Positions 1 through 6,159 of a DNA stretch of 15,021 nt are shown in pieces. This DNA is from JACRBK01 sp964427955 (GTDB taxonomy: Bacteria > Chloroflexota > Anaerolineae > Aggregatilineales > Aggregatilineaceae): positions 1 through 15,021 of the forward strand of contig CAYRWY010000102.1 in NCBI GenBank assembly GCA_964427955.1, given 5' to 3'. Position 1 is the stretch's first letter. The number at the start of each line of letters is the position of its first letter. The position numbers and the translations under genes are program-made. Below the pieces are notes generated by a model, which worked only from the letters and a program-made list of their open reading frames with translations, had not been told where the DNA came from and searched no databases.

Positions 1-363
1 AGTTGGAAGTGGAACAACTCCATCGGCAGCTACTGCGGCGGGCTGCATGGCGGCCACCGTCTGGATGACACGCTCCAGGTAACTCGGCATGTCGTGCAGC
101 GCTTCGCGAATCCAGGTGGTATCGTCACGTACCCTGGCCAGCTCCGTGACCGGCAGTACCTCCAGACCCGGATCGCTTTTCCGTAGTGAGCGCTGTCTGC
201 CGCTTCTGCCGGTCAGGTGTTCGCGGATCAGTTCCCGGATGGTGTCGCTGCGCTGTCCCTCTTCGATCCCTTCCCACCAATCCAGAATGTCCTGGTCGGT
301 GTCCTCGAAGGCTTTGAAGGAAAGAGTCTTATGCTGGCGCTTCTGTTTCTTCCGTTTAGCCAT
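1..363 (-). CDS. ParR-like ribbon-helix-helix partition adaptor (partial, runs off left edge)
   Basis: The gene begins with ATG at 363 and stays open for 121 codons to the window edge, so the C-terminus is not seen. A very basic N-terminus (MAKRKKQKRQHK) is followed by a short beta-strand-like stretch (TLSFKAF), a helix (TDQDILDWWEGIEEG) and a second helix (QRSDTIRELIREHL). This is the layout of a ribbon-helix-helix DNA-binding domain, as in ParR, CopG and MetJ. The gene lies 71 bp downstream of a ParM-like actin gene on the same strand, which is the usual order for parM-parR. By family knowledge, a ParR binds centromere repeats and caps the actin filament. An in-frame ATG two codons earlier (369) exists, but AAGGGAG is 8 nt from the 363 start and too close to the other. 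The ParR role is inferred from fold and position; another RHH regulator of parM remains possible. Confidence 0.7.
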   Translation of the reverse strand, partial: MAKRKKQKRQHKTLSFKAFEDTDQDILDWWEGIEEGQRSDTIRELIREHLTGRSGRQRSLRKSDPGLEVLPVTELARVRDDTTWIREALHDMPSYLERVIQTVAAMQPAAVAADGVVPLPT

Positions 364-380
364 GTTCATTTCTCCCTTGA

Positions 381-426
381 GGGGGTCTTACCGGTACGAC
401 TCAGTGGTCCGACGGGTAAGACCCCC
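381..426. promoter_or_regulatory. Perfect 12-bp inverted repeat between parM and parR-like genes
   Basis: GGGGGTCTTACC at 381-392 is the exact reverse complement of 415-426, with a 22-nt loop. An 8-bp palindrome, TACCGGTA, overlaps the inner end of the left arm (389-396). In the minus-strand transcript the hairpin falls after the parM stop and ends 17 nt before the parR-like start. No T-run follows it, so a classical intrinsic terminator is unlikely. It could be an mRNA stability or processing hairpin that sets the ratio of filament to adaptor, or a protein-binding site. Confidence 0.65.
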
Positions 427-434
427 GTTCCCGC

Positions 435-1484
435 TCATCGAGCGACGAAGCGCGCATAGTAGAGATACCCTCGCGCATTGGCAAGCTGGGCATCCCGCAC
501 GAGCTGCGTCTGTGGATACGCCTCACACACCACATCCGCGACCAGTTCCGCCCCACCACCCGACAGGTAGATCACGTCCACGTTGGTGCCGCGCTGCCAC
601 TTTTCGCTCATCAGGTTCAGGGTCGCGCTGCGCAGTGTTGCCAGGGCTTCCTCCACTTCGGCGCTATAGTCCACCGGCTCCCCGTTAGCCCGGAAGATCC
701 CGGTACGCAGGACCTGTTCGACGATCTTGTAGGGCATTTTCTGGCGGTAGTCCCGTTCCAGGGCGGCGGCAATCCGTTCCTGAGCGGTGTACACCCCGCT
801 CTCGACACTCCCGCTTTCGGCATCCACGAACTCGCCATTGTCGTCCAGCGCCAGATCGACGGTGTACGTGCCTACATCCACCACGCCGGTCCGCATGTAG
901 GTATGGTGATCGTTGATCTCGCCCATTTCGGTCAGGGTATTGGCATAAATGGCCCCGTAAGGTTGCGGCATCACCATCACTTCGGAGACGTTGGCGACGA
1001 TCTCCGCCGTGTCAGTTTTGATGAGGTGCTGGCCGAGCAGCGTAGCTTTCAAGCCAGCCGAGTCGCGCATGTGATCTACCGGCAAACCACTGGCGAGGCG
1101 AAGATGGACTACGTCCCGGTTCCACAGGCCGCTGAGCAGCTTGCCAATCGCTACCTTGGCCAGTCGCAGCCGGAAGGCATTGCCCATCGTATTTTCCTTG
1201 GCGGTACGTCCCCGTAGCCGGAGAAGTTCGCCGGGAGGCAGTTGGGACAACGCCAGTTCCCCCACGAACCATTCGCCTTCCTCATCCGCGATCTGGTCGC
1301 CAGGGTACCGCGCGGCGATCTCTTCCTGCTGGAACTTGATTTCGCGAGCATGACCCATCACCGAGGGGAACGTGATGACCTGACTGTCGGTAATGGCTTT
1401 GACCACTCCGTAACCGATGTCCAGACCAACGGTGACGACGCTGCCGGGCAGCAGCTTGGAATTGGATGATTTGCGGGTTGTCAT
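435..1484 (-). CDS. parM: ParM/StbA-family actin-like ATPase (plasmid-type DNA segregation)
   Basis: The 349-aa product carries the actin/Hsp70 ATPase signatures in order. Phosphate-1 is VGLDIGYGVVK (about residues 19-29, with D22 and G24). Phosphate-2 is GVVDVGTYTVDL (about 200-211). The adenosine motif is VIYLSGGGAELV (about 304-315). The C-terminal QLANARGYLYYA is typical of ParM and archaeal-actin relatives such as Ta0583. These proteins polymerise with ATP into filaments that push DNA copies apart when an adaptor protein links filament and centromere. The start is well supported: AAGGAG lies 7 nt before the ATG. The RHH gene immediately downstream completes the expected two-gene cassette. 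The family call is firm. The role in segregating a plasmid or integrated element is inferred, since Chloroflexota-like chromosomes may also carry such actins. Confidence 0.88.
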   Translation of the reverse strand: MTTRKSSNSKLLPGSVVTVGLDIGYGVVKAITDSQVITFPSVMGHAREIKFQQEEIAARYPGDQIADEEGEWFVGELALSQLPPGELLRLRGRTAKENTMGNAFRLRLAKVAIGKLLSGLWNRDVVHLRLASGLPVDHMRDSAGLKATLLGQHLIKTDTAEIVANVSEVMVMPQPYGAIYANTLTEMGEINDHHTYMRTGVVDVGTYTVDLALDDNGEFVDAESGSVESGVYTAQERIAAALERDYRQKMPYKIVEQVLRTGIFRANGEPVDYSAEVEEALATLRSATLNLMSEKWQRGTNVDVIYLSGGGAELVADVVCEAYPQTQLVRDAQLANARGYLYYARFVAR

Positions 1485-1519
1485 TGGATTTCTCCTTCAG
1501 AAAACAAAAGAAGCCGCGA

Positions 1520-1542
1520 CCACTGATCTCTGAGATCTGTGG
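1520..1542. promoter_or_regulatory. Near-perfect 11-bp inverted repeat, candidate operator of parMR
   Basis: CCACTGATCTC (1520-1530) and GAGATCTGTGG (1532-1542) pair with one mismatch around a single central base. The site lies 36 nt upstream of the parM start, in the expected leader or promoter zone. Ribbon-helix-helix proteins often bind such symmetric sites and repress their own operon, so binding by the neighbouring ParR-like protein is plausible but unproven. Confidence 0.45.
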
Positions 1543-1572
1543 ATACGACTTCCAGGCGGACGGCAGCAGTGC

Positions 1573-1665
1573 GAGCAGCATCTGTACTCACGCAATCCGA
1601 ACGATGTGAGAAGGTAGTCAGGTTATGTGATGGTGTACGATTGATCCCTGCTGTGAGCAGCATCT
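1573..1665. repeat. 11-bp direct repeat GAGCAGCATCT, two copies
   Basis: GAGCAGCATCT occurs at 1573-1583 and again at 1655-1665, 82 bp apart. Each copy is preceded by a partly complementary stretch (CAGCAGTGC and CTGCTGT), so each could form a small hairpin. It may be part of a centromere-like site for the segregation cassette, or simple chance in CAG-rich sequence. Confidence 0.3.
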
Positions 1666-1675
1666 TCCCATCTCC

Positions 1676-1707
1676 AAAAAGCAAAACCAGGTTTTCGAGA
1701 AACCTGG
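1676..1707 (-). terminator. Rho-independent terminator, leftward
   Basis: CCAGGTTT (1687-1694) and AAACCTGG (1700-1707) form a perfect 8-bp stem with a 5-nt loop. Read on the minus strand the stem is followed at once by TTTTGCTTTTT (1686 down to 1676). On the plus strand only a poor T-run follows. It should end transcription of the minus-strand operon that finishes at 1904, and so insulate the parM control region from it. Confidence 0.75.
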
Positions 1708-1722
1708 CCTAGCTTTCCTCTA

Positions 1723-1896
1723 ATGGGGATGGTCGTCACCGCCCGCGCCACGCTCCGGGAGGTCGATGGTCGGCGGCTGGTGTTCGAGGTCTCGGCGTCC
1801 GATCCGGTGGAGCGCATCGGCGAGGGCACGCACGAGCGGTTCGTCGTCCACCAGGCGCGTTTCGAGGAGCGGGTGCGGACCAAGCAGACCGGCTGA
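1723..1896 (+). pseudogene. C-terminal remnant of an FlK-type (fluoroacetyl-CoA thioesterase-like) hotdog protein
   Basis: A 57-codon plus-strand frame (ATG 1723, TGA at 1894-1896) translates to a recognisable thioesterase C-terminus. It contains VVTARATLREVDGRRLVFEV, the signature GEGTHERFVVH and a final RFEERVRTK. In Streptomyces FlK (about 139 aa) the matching part is roughly the last 55 residues, with GRRLSWRVSA and GSGTHERAVIH. The first half of the hotdog fold is missing, and with it the FlK catalytic residues (Thr42, Glu50, His76 in FlK numbering). Going upstream in the same frame there is no thioesterase-like sequence before a TGA at 1654, and no ribosome binding site precedes the ATG. 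The fragment ends 7 bp from the convergent stop at 1904. It is read as a gene broken by a rearrangement near 1708-1725. Expression as a small protein is not excluded but unlikely. Confidence 0.72.
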
Positions 1897-1903
1897 TCGC
1901 AAC

Positions 1904-3610
1904 CTACCGCTGGCGCGGAGGAGCGGGACACGGGACGCTACTCAGCGGCAGCACGGCCAACACGTCGTTTTCGTACACGGGCGTGCCCGCCACCTCCCAC
2001 TCGCGAAAGACGACCGCATACGTCGCGTGGTAGCGCGCGGCGGCGGCGCAGAGACGGTCCGTCGTGAGGGGGTCGAAGGAGAAGGTCTGCTCCGAAAACC
2101 CCAGGTCGATCATGCGCTGCCGCCATTCGACCGCCCAGCCGTTGTGAAAAATCCCCACCGTGCCGTCTTTCCAATCGCCCACCTGCGCGCGCCTGGCGCG
2201 GGTGCGAAAGCCGTCCAGCGTGGGCGGCGTGATGAACAGCGCCCCTTCCGGGGTATGGCGCTCGATCCAGTCCAGCACGTCGGTCCAGGCCACCGTCGTG
2301 ATCCGCTGGCGGGCGGGGATCTCGCTGTTCAAAAAGGCGGGCAGCGTCAGGCAGCCCAGCGCGAACACCGCCCAGAAGGCCAGCCGCCGCTGACGAGCCG
2401 TGGACCACACCACGACCGCCAACAGGACGAGCAGCAGCAGCGTGATCGGTCTGAGCGCCGCTTCAAAGGGGGTATCGAGGTCAACCGCCAGGGGGTAAGG
2501 CGTCGGCTGATCGGGCGGATGCATTTCGATGATCCAGCGCGGGATGGCGAAGGCCATGACCAGCCCCCAGGCGAGCGCCTGATCGCGCAGACGGCCCCGC
2601 GCCAGCCAGCCCTGGATCAGATGCGCCAGGTACAGCAGGATGAACAGGTTGATCAGCCACGTGCCCCGGATCAACTGCAATTCGATGACGAATTCGACCG
2701 GGTACAGCTCGGTGAAGACGGTGCCGATCAGGCTCAGGATCGCGATCCCGGCGGCCATGCGCAGAATTTGGGCGTGGTTGGCCGGTCGTCCCCAGCGGAA
2801 GCTGTAAACCCACAGCCCCAGCAGCGCCCCGAAGCCCGCCCACAGTAGACCGGAGATGGAGAAGGGAAAGACCGCGTACCACAGCCGGAGCCGGATGATC
2901 GCGACGAAGTCGTCCAGCGAGCTTTCGACCAGCGGCAGCCCCGACCGCCAGCCCAGCACCGGAAACGCCGTCACCCCCATCAGCAGCGGCAGATAGAGCA
3001 GCCGCCAGGACCACGCCTTCCGGTCCGTGATCAGCGCCACCATCCAGGCGAAGGTGACGAAAAAGCTGGTCATCGCATTGATGTTCGCGGCGAAGCCCAA
3101 CAGCAGCGCAGCCGCGGCGCGGTGTTGGCGAAAGATCAGCACCAGCGCCCACAGTTCGAGCGCGATGGCGAAGGTGGTATGGGTGACGAAGGGCGAGTGG
3201 ACGAAATCGCCGCCGGGATTCGGGAAATACGCCATCCACAGGATCACGGCGATCAGCCCGACGCGCCGCCGGGGAAACAGCCCTTCGGCCAGGACGTAGA
3301 TCGCGGACACCGTCAGCCCGACCGCCAGCACGTACAGCACGAACATCAGCGCCGCAGACGGGATCGCGCGCGAAAGCTGGCCCAGCGCCGGGTAGAACCA
3401 GGTGACGTAGCTGCGGCGCGCTTCCAACAAAAAATCCCCGGAGAACAGATCCGGGTGGGCGTAGGAATCGATGATGGGGAGCTGGATCGACTGGTCGCGG
3501 AAGTTATTCACCACGCCATTTTCGTAGCCCTGCACCCCGAACGCTACCAGCAGGGTGCTCAAGATCAGAAACAGCATGAGGCGCGCGTCGATCCGGGCGG
3601 ACAGGCTCAT
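1904..3610 (-). CDS. Multi-pass membrane protein, GT-C-like topology (DUF6798-like)
   Basis: This 568-aa protein has roughly ten or more hydrophobic segments spread over residues 10 to about 410, including LMLFLILSTLLVAFGVQ, ALMFVLYVLAVGLTVSAIYV and ITLLLLVLLAVVVWS. A soluble C-terminal domain of about 150 residues follows (WTDVLDWIERHTPEGALFITPP, then GDWKDGTVGIFHNGWAVEW). A large polytopic domain followed by a short extracytoplasmic domain is the plan of GT-C glycosyltransferases and of the uncharacterised DUF6798-type proteins of Chloroflexota and Planctomycetes. No clear DxD or DE catalytic motif was found in the first loop, so enzymatic activity is uncertain. It is the last gene of a three-gene operon. 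Its ATG lies 4 bp after the phosphoesterase stop without a good Shine-Dalgarno, suggesting translational reinitiation. A leftward terminator follows about 200 bp downstream. Function is unknown; transfer or export of a lipid-linked sugar is a guess from context. Confidence 0.75.
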   Translation of the reverse strand: MSLSARIDARLMLFLILSTLLVAFGVQGYENGVVNNFRDQSIQLPIIDSYAHPDLFSGDFLLEARRSYVTWFYPALGQLSRAIPSAALMFVLYVLAVGLTVSAIYVLAEGLFPRRRVGLIAVILWMAYFPNPGGDFVHSPFVTHTTFAIALELWALVLIFRQHRAAAALLLGFAANINAMTSFFVTFAWMVALITDRKAWSWRLLYLPLLMGVTAFPVLGWRSGLPLVESSLDDFVAIIRLRLWYAVFPFSISGLLWAGFGALLGLWVYSFRWGRPANHAQILRMAAGIAILSLIGTVFTELYPVEFVIELQLIRGTWLINLFILLYLAHLIQGWLARGRLRDQALAWGLVMAFAIPRWIIEMHPPDQPTPYPLAVDLDTPFEAALRPITLLLLVLLAVVVWSTARQRRLAFWAVFALGCLTLPAFLNSEIPARQRITTVAWTDVLDWIERHTPEGALFITPPTLDGFRTRARRAQVGDWKDGTVGIFHNGWAVEWRQRMIDLGFSEQTFSFDPLTTDRLCAAAARYHATYAVVFREWEVAGTPVYENDVLAVLPLSSVPCPAPPRQR

Positions 3611-3614
3611 GCGG

Positions 3615-4685
3615 TTACAGCCGGGCCAGGATCGCGCCCAGATCGCTGCTCTGCACGACGTGGCGGGGGTTCACACCGGGCTGGCTGTTTTTCCACCGGA
3701 TCAGCCGCACCTCGCCCTGCTCGATCTCGATCCCGGTCAGGCCGTCGGTGTGCACGCAGCACCCCTCGTTGAAATAATTCGTGGCGGGGTTGGAGTCGTC
3801 GGGCGGCGACTGGAGGAGGCGGTTCAGTCGCTCGATGGTGCTCGACAGCCGGTCCCGCAGGTACGGATCGGACGTGCCGGACAGCTTGCGGACGAGCCGG
3901 TCCTGGATCAGCCGGAACTGATCGGAGAGGAAAAAGGGGCGCAGCAGCGCGCGGTGAGTATGCCCGGCCACCAGCAGCAGCCGGTGAGCATTGGCCCATT
4001 CGAACAGGTAATGATCGCGATCCCGATAGGCGGCGGCATCCCCGCTGGCGTGGTTGAGGTTCAGCCCGAAGGCCTGCTGCAAGGGCCGCCAGATATAGCG
4101 CACCACGCGACGGCTGAGCCAGGCCCGCCGGTCCGCGTTGAGTTCGCCCTGGTGGCCGTGCACGATGAACAGGCGGTCGCCCAAAAACACGGCGGGATAG
4201 ACCCGGATAGGACGGCCCAACACCGGCGTCAGGGTGCGCTGGACGAACAGCGGATTGGCCCATTCCTGGTCGTGGTTGCCATAGATGCGCACGTAGCGAT
4301 CCCGCAGGGCAAACTCGCGCTCCAGGGCGAACGCCGTGCTTTCGTAGGCGGCGATGATGTCCGCGTAGTTGTTTTTCCAGCCTTCTTCGATGTCGCCGTT
4401 CAGAATCAGGCGGTAGTCGTGATCGAGATAGTAGCGCAGCGCTTCGCAGTACACCTGCTCGTTATGCGCGAAATCGTCCGTGCCCGGCTGGCGATCCCCT
4501 TTGTGCACGTCGCTGAGGATGATCGTCCGGTCGTGCTTGAGTTGGTCGTCGGTCAGGCGCAGGGCCTGTTGGCGTGCCGCGTTCAACGCCTCGAAGGTGT
4601 AGTCGCGCTCGGTTTTACGGTTGGGGTTGCCTGCTGCCAGGAGCAGCGAACGAGTGTAGCCGGTAGAGAGTGGTATGTTGGTCAT
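3615..4685 (-). CDS. Calcineurin-like metallophosphoesterase
   Basis: The 356-aa product has the complete dinuclear-metal phosphoesterase motif set: SDVHKGD (D59, H61), NGDIEEGW (D98), GNHD (137-139), VHGHQGE (H176, H178) and GHTH (241-244). The same motif order occurs in LpxH-type UDP-diacylglucosamine hydrolases and other phosphodiesterases. The long N-terminus (about 50 residues) and a C-terminal extension of about 100 residues (to ILARL) are not part of the core fold and have no obvious match. The start overlaps the stop of the upstream glycosyltransferase gene as ATGA (4682-4685), so the two are co-translated. A role in trimming a phosphorylated sugar or lipid intermediate would suit its neighbours, but the substrate cannot be named. 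All key metal ligands are present, so it should be active. Confidence 0.88.
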   Translation of the reverse strand: MTNIPLSTGYTRSLLLAAGNPNRKTERDYTFEALNAARQQALRLTDDQLKHDRTIILSDVHKGDRQPGTDDFAHNEQVYCEALRYYLDHDYRLILNGDIEEGWKNNYADIIAAYESTAFALEREFALRDRYVRIYGNHDQEWANPLFVQRTLTPVLGRPIRVYPAVFLGDRLFIVHGHQGELNADRRAWLSRRVVRYIWRPLQQAFGLNLNHASGDAAAYRDRDHYLFEWANAHRLLLVAGHTHRALLRPFFLSDQFRLIQDRLVRKLSGTSDPYLRDRLSSTIERLNRLLQSPPDDSNPATNYFNEGCCVHTDGLTGIEIEQGEVRLIRWKNSQPGVNPRHVVQSSDLGAILARL

Positions 4686-5986
4686 CGGGATAAGGCAGTT
4701 TGTTGGTCGCGTTGAAGCCAGGACGTTAAGGATTGACGGCGATAGACCTGACGCTGGTTGAGTTCGATGGCCTCTTGATAGTACCCCTCAAGCTGGGCCA
4801 TCACGGTTTCCCAGGGATGCTGTGCGGCAATCTGGCGGGCACAGTGGGCCATACGCTGGCGCAGCATTTCAGAATCTCGCAGCAGTTGGACCGCGGTGGC
4901 AAACGCTGGGGCTTCCGCCGGGCACAGAAAGCCATTGTCGCCCGCAGTGACCAGGTCGGTGACGCCGCCCTGATCGATCACGACGGCGGGCAGCCCAGAC
5001 GCCATCGCCTCCTGCACCACCTGGCCGAAGGTCTCGGTCGGGCTGGGGAACAGGAACACGTCGGCGCTGGCATACGCGCGGGCCAGGTCTTCGCCGTACA
5101 GGTAGCCGGTGAACACGGTGCCCGTCCCGGCAAACAACTTTTCCAGATCCTCGCGGGCGGCGCCATCGCCGACGATGGTCAGCGCCACGCCGGGCAGGGT
5201 CGCCACGTCGCGCAGCAGGTCGATGCGCTTTTCGTTGGCCACCCGTCCCACGTAGACGCACAGCAGCGAGGCCGGATCGCGCCCATTCAGCAGCCGCGCG
5301 CGCATGTCCGGCGAGCGGTGGGCGGGATCGAACCGCACCAGATCGACGCCGCGCCGCCAGATGCGCAGCCGGCGGTAATCGAGCTGGTCAAGCTGTTCCA
5401 GGGTGTATTTCGACGGCACCAGGGTCAGGTGACTGCCGTTGTGGATGAAGCGCAGCCAGCTTTGCAGCGGCGCGGCCAGCAGGCTGAACCCGTAGTGCTG
5501 AGCATACGCCGGGAGATCGGTCTGGTAGTTGGCGATCACCGGGATGTGGCGGCGGCGGCCCGCCCACATGCCCTCGGCGGACATCACCGCCGGGCTGAAC
5601 AGGTGGATCAAATCGGGCCGGAACCGGTCGAGATGCTGGCTGATGGAGCGCACCGGCAGGGCGACCCGCGTCTCCGGGGCAAACGGCAGTCCCCACGAGC
5701 GCAGCGGGATCACCCGGCTGCTGCCCACCTGGGCGGGCGCGCGGTCGGGCGCAAACACCAGCACCTCGCGCCCGGTTTGCTGAAGATAGCGCAGCGTCAG
5801 GTAGGCCGACTTCGCGACGCCATCCACTTTGGGAAAAAAGGACTCGGCAAAGAGCGCCACCCGTTTAACCGGAGCCAGGTTGACCTGTGCCGCAGAGGAG
5901 AACTGTAACGCTTCGCGTCCGAAAATATGATCGATCTCGGATGGTTCAATACGGTCGAGTGCCTGAACTAACCGGTGTGTAGCCAT
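4682..5986 (-). CDS. Glycosyltransferase family 4 (MgtA/SqdX-like, GT-B fold)
   Basis: With ATG at 5986 the product is 434 aa. The N-terminal Rossmann half has RVALFAESFFPKVDGVAKSA (residues 42-61), the acceptor-side loop typical of bacterial mannosyl- and sulfoquinovosyl-type transferases. The C-terminal half has CVYVGRVANEKRIDLL (243-258) and the nucleotide-sugar EX7E motif ETFGQVVQE (E318, E326), followed by GLPAVVIDQGGVTDLV. It should transfer a sugar from an NDP- or GDP-sugar to a lipid or glycan acceptor at the inner membrane face. An upstream in-frame TTG at 6037 would add 17 residues of low-complexity sequence with no ribosome binding site. The ATG at 5986 has GAGGAG just before it and is preferred. 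It is the first gene of an operon with a metallophosphoesterase and a membrane protein. The sugar specificity is not determined. Confidence 0.9.
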   Translation of the reverse strand: MATHRLVQALDRIEPSEIDHIFGREALQFSSAAQVNLAPVKRVALFAESFFPKVDGVAKSAYLTLRYLQQTGREVLVFAPDRAPAQVGSSRVIPLRSWGLPFAPETRVALPVRSISQHLDRFRPDLIHLFSPAVMSAEGMWAGRRRHIPVIANYQTDLPAYAQHYGFSLLAAPLQSWLRFIHNGSHLTLVPSKYTLEQLDQLDYRRLRIWRRGVDLVRFDPAHRSPDMRARLLNGRDPASLLCVYVGRVANEKRIDLLRDVATLPGVALTIVGDGAAREDLEKLFAGTGTVFTGYLYGEDLARAYASADVFLFPSPTETFGQVVQEAMASGLPAVVIDQGGVTDLVTAGDNGFLCPAEAPAFATAVQLLRDSEMLRQRMAHCARQIAAQHPWETVMAQLEGYYQEAIELNQRQVYRRQSLTSWLQRDQQTALSR

Positions 5987-6159
5987 AATCTCCTCGTCAG
6001 GTGCTGGCGGTACGCATGACGCTCCTGCCGTACCCAACCCTACTGTAACGGGCGGGTATTAAAGCCAAAGGCCAGACACCCCAAAAGCTTTTTAGGCGGA
6101 GTTTAAGTTTTTTTGTGCTATCATGGAGCACTCATCGCTGGAGACAGGGTAGAAGTCCT
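5987..6159. promoter_or_regulatory. Divergent promoter region, with candidate -10 TGCTATCAT for the rightward gene
   Basis: This 173-bp space separates the leftward glycosyltransferase operon from the rightward hydrolase-like gene, so both need promoters here. TGCTATCAT at 6116-6124 looks like an extended -10 for the rightward gene, 36 bp before its ATG, following an AT-rich stretch with a T-run (6107-6114). No good -35 matches it. The 10-bp palindrome AAAAGCTTTT (6083-6092) lies in the middle. For the leftward operon TACAGT near 6044-6049 is a weak -10 candidate. Confidence 0.4.

Larger units (their letters stand above)
1485..1686. other. Gene-free control region upstream of parM
   Basis: No gene is visible on either strand in this stretch. 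It holds the parM ribosome binding site (AAGGAG, reading leftward at about 1491-1497), a purine-rich run at 1501-1513, an imperfect inverted repeat (1520-1542) and an 11-bp direct repeat (1573-1583 and 1655-1665). The parMR promoter must lie here unless transcription enters from the right, but no convincing -35/-10 pair was found. Direct repeats upstream of parM would suit a centromere (parC), but two short copies are weak evidence. Confidence 0.5.

Noticed and set aside
1720..1902. Minus-strand 60-codon frame opposite the thioesterase remnant
   Set aside because: The plus strand gives a clear FlK-like C-terminus, so the minus frame is a shadow.
1766..2848. Long open frame on the plus strand (360 codons) opposite the membrane protein gene
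   Set aside because: Its translation is low-complexity, rich in Arg, Gln, Asp and Pro with no domain, as expected for the antisense of GC-rich coding DNA. The minus-strand frame gives a coherent multi-pass membrane protein.
3555..4715. 386-codon plus-strand frame
   Set aside because: Antisense shadow of the metallophosphoesterase, whose metal-binding motifs are complete on the minus strand.
4733..5908. 391-codon plus-strand frame
   Set aside because: Antisense shadow of the GT4 gene; no recognisable domain and a biased His/Gln/Arg composition.
6101..6109. GTTTAAGTT upstream of the hydrolase-like gene, also at 9025-9033
   Set aside because: A 9-bp AT-rich match with different orientation relative to the genes it would serve; chance similarity is likely.
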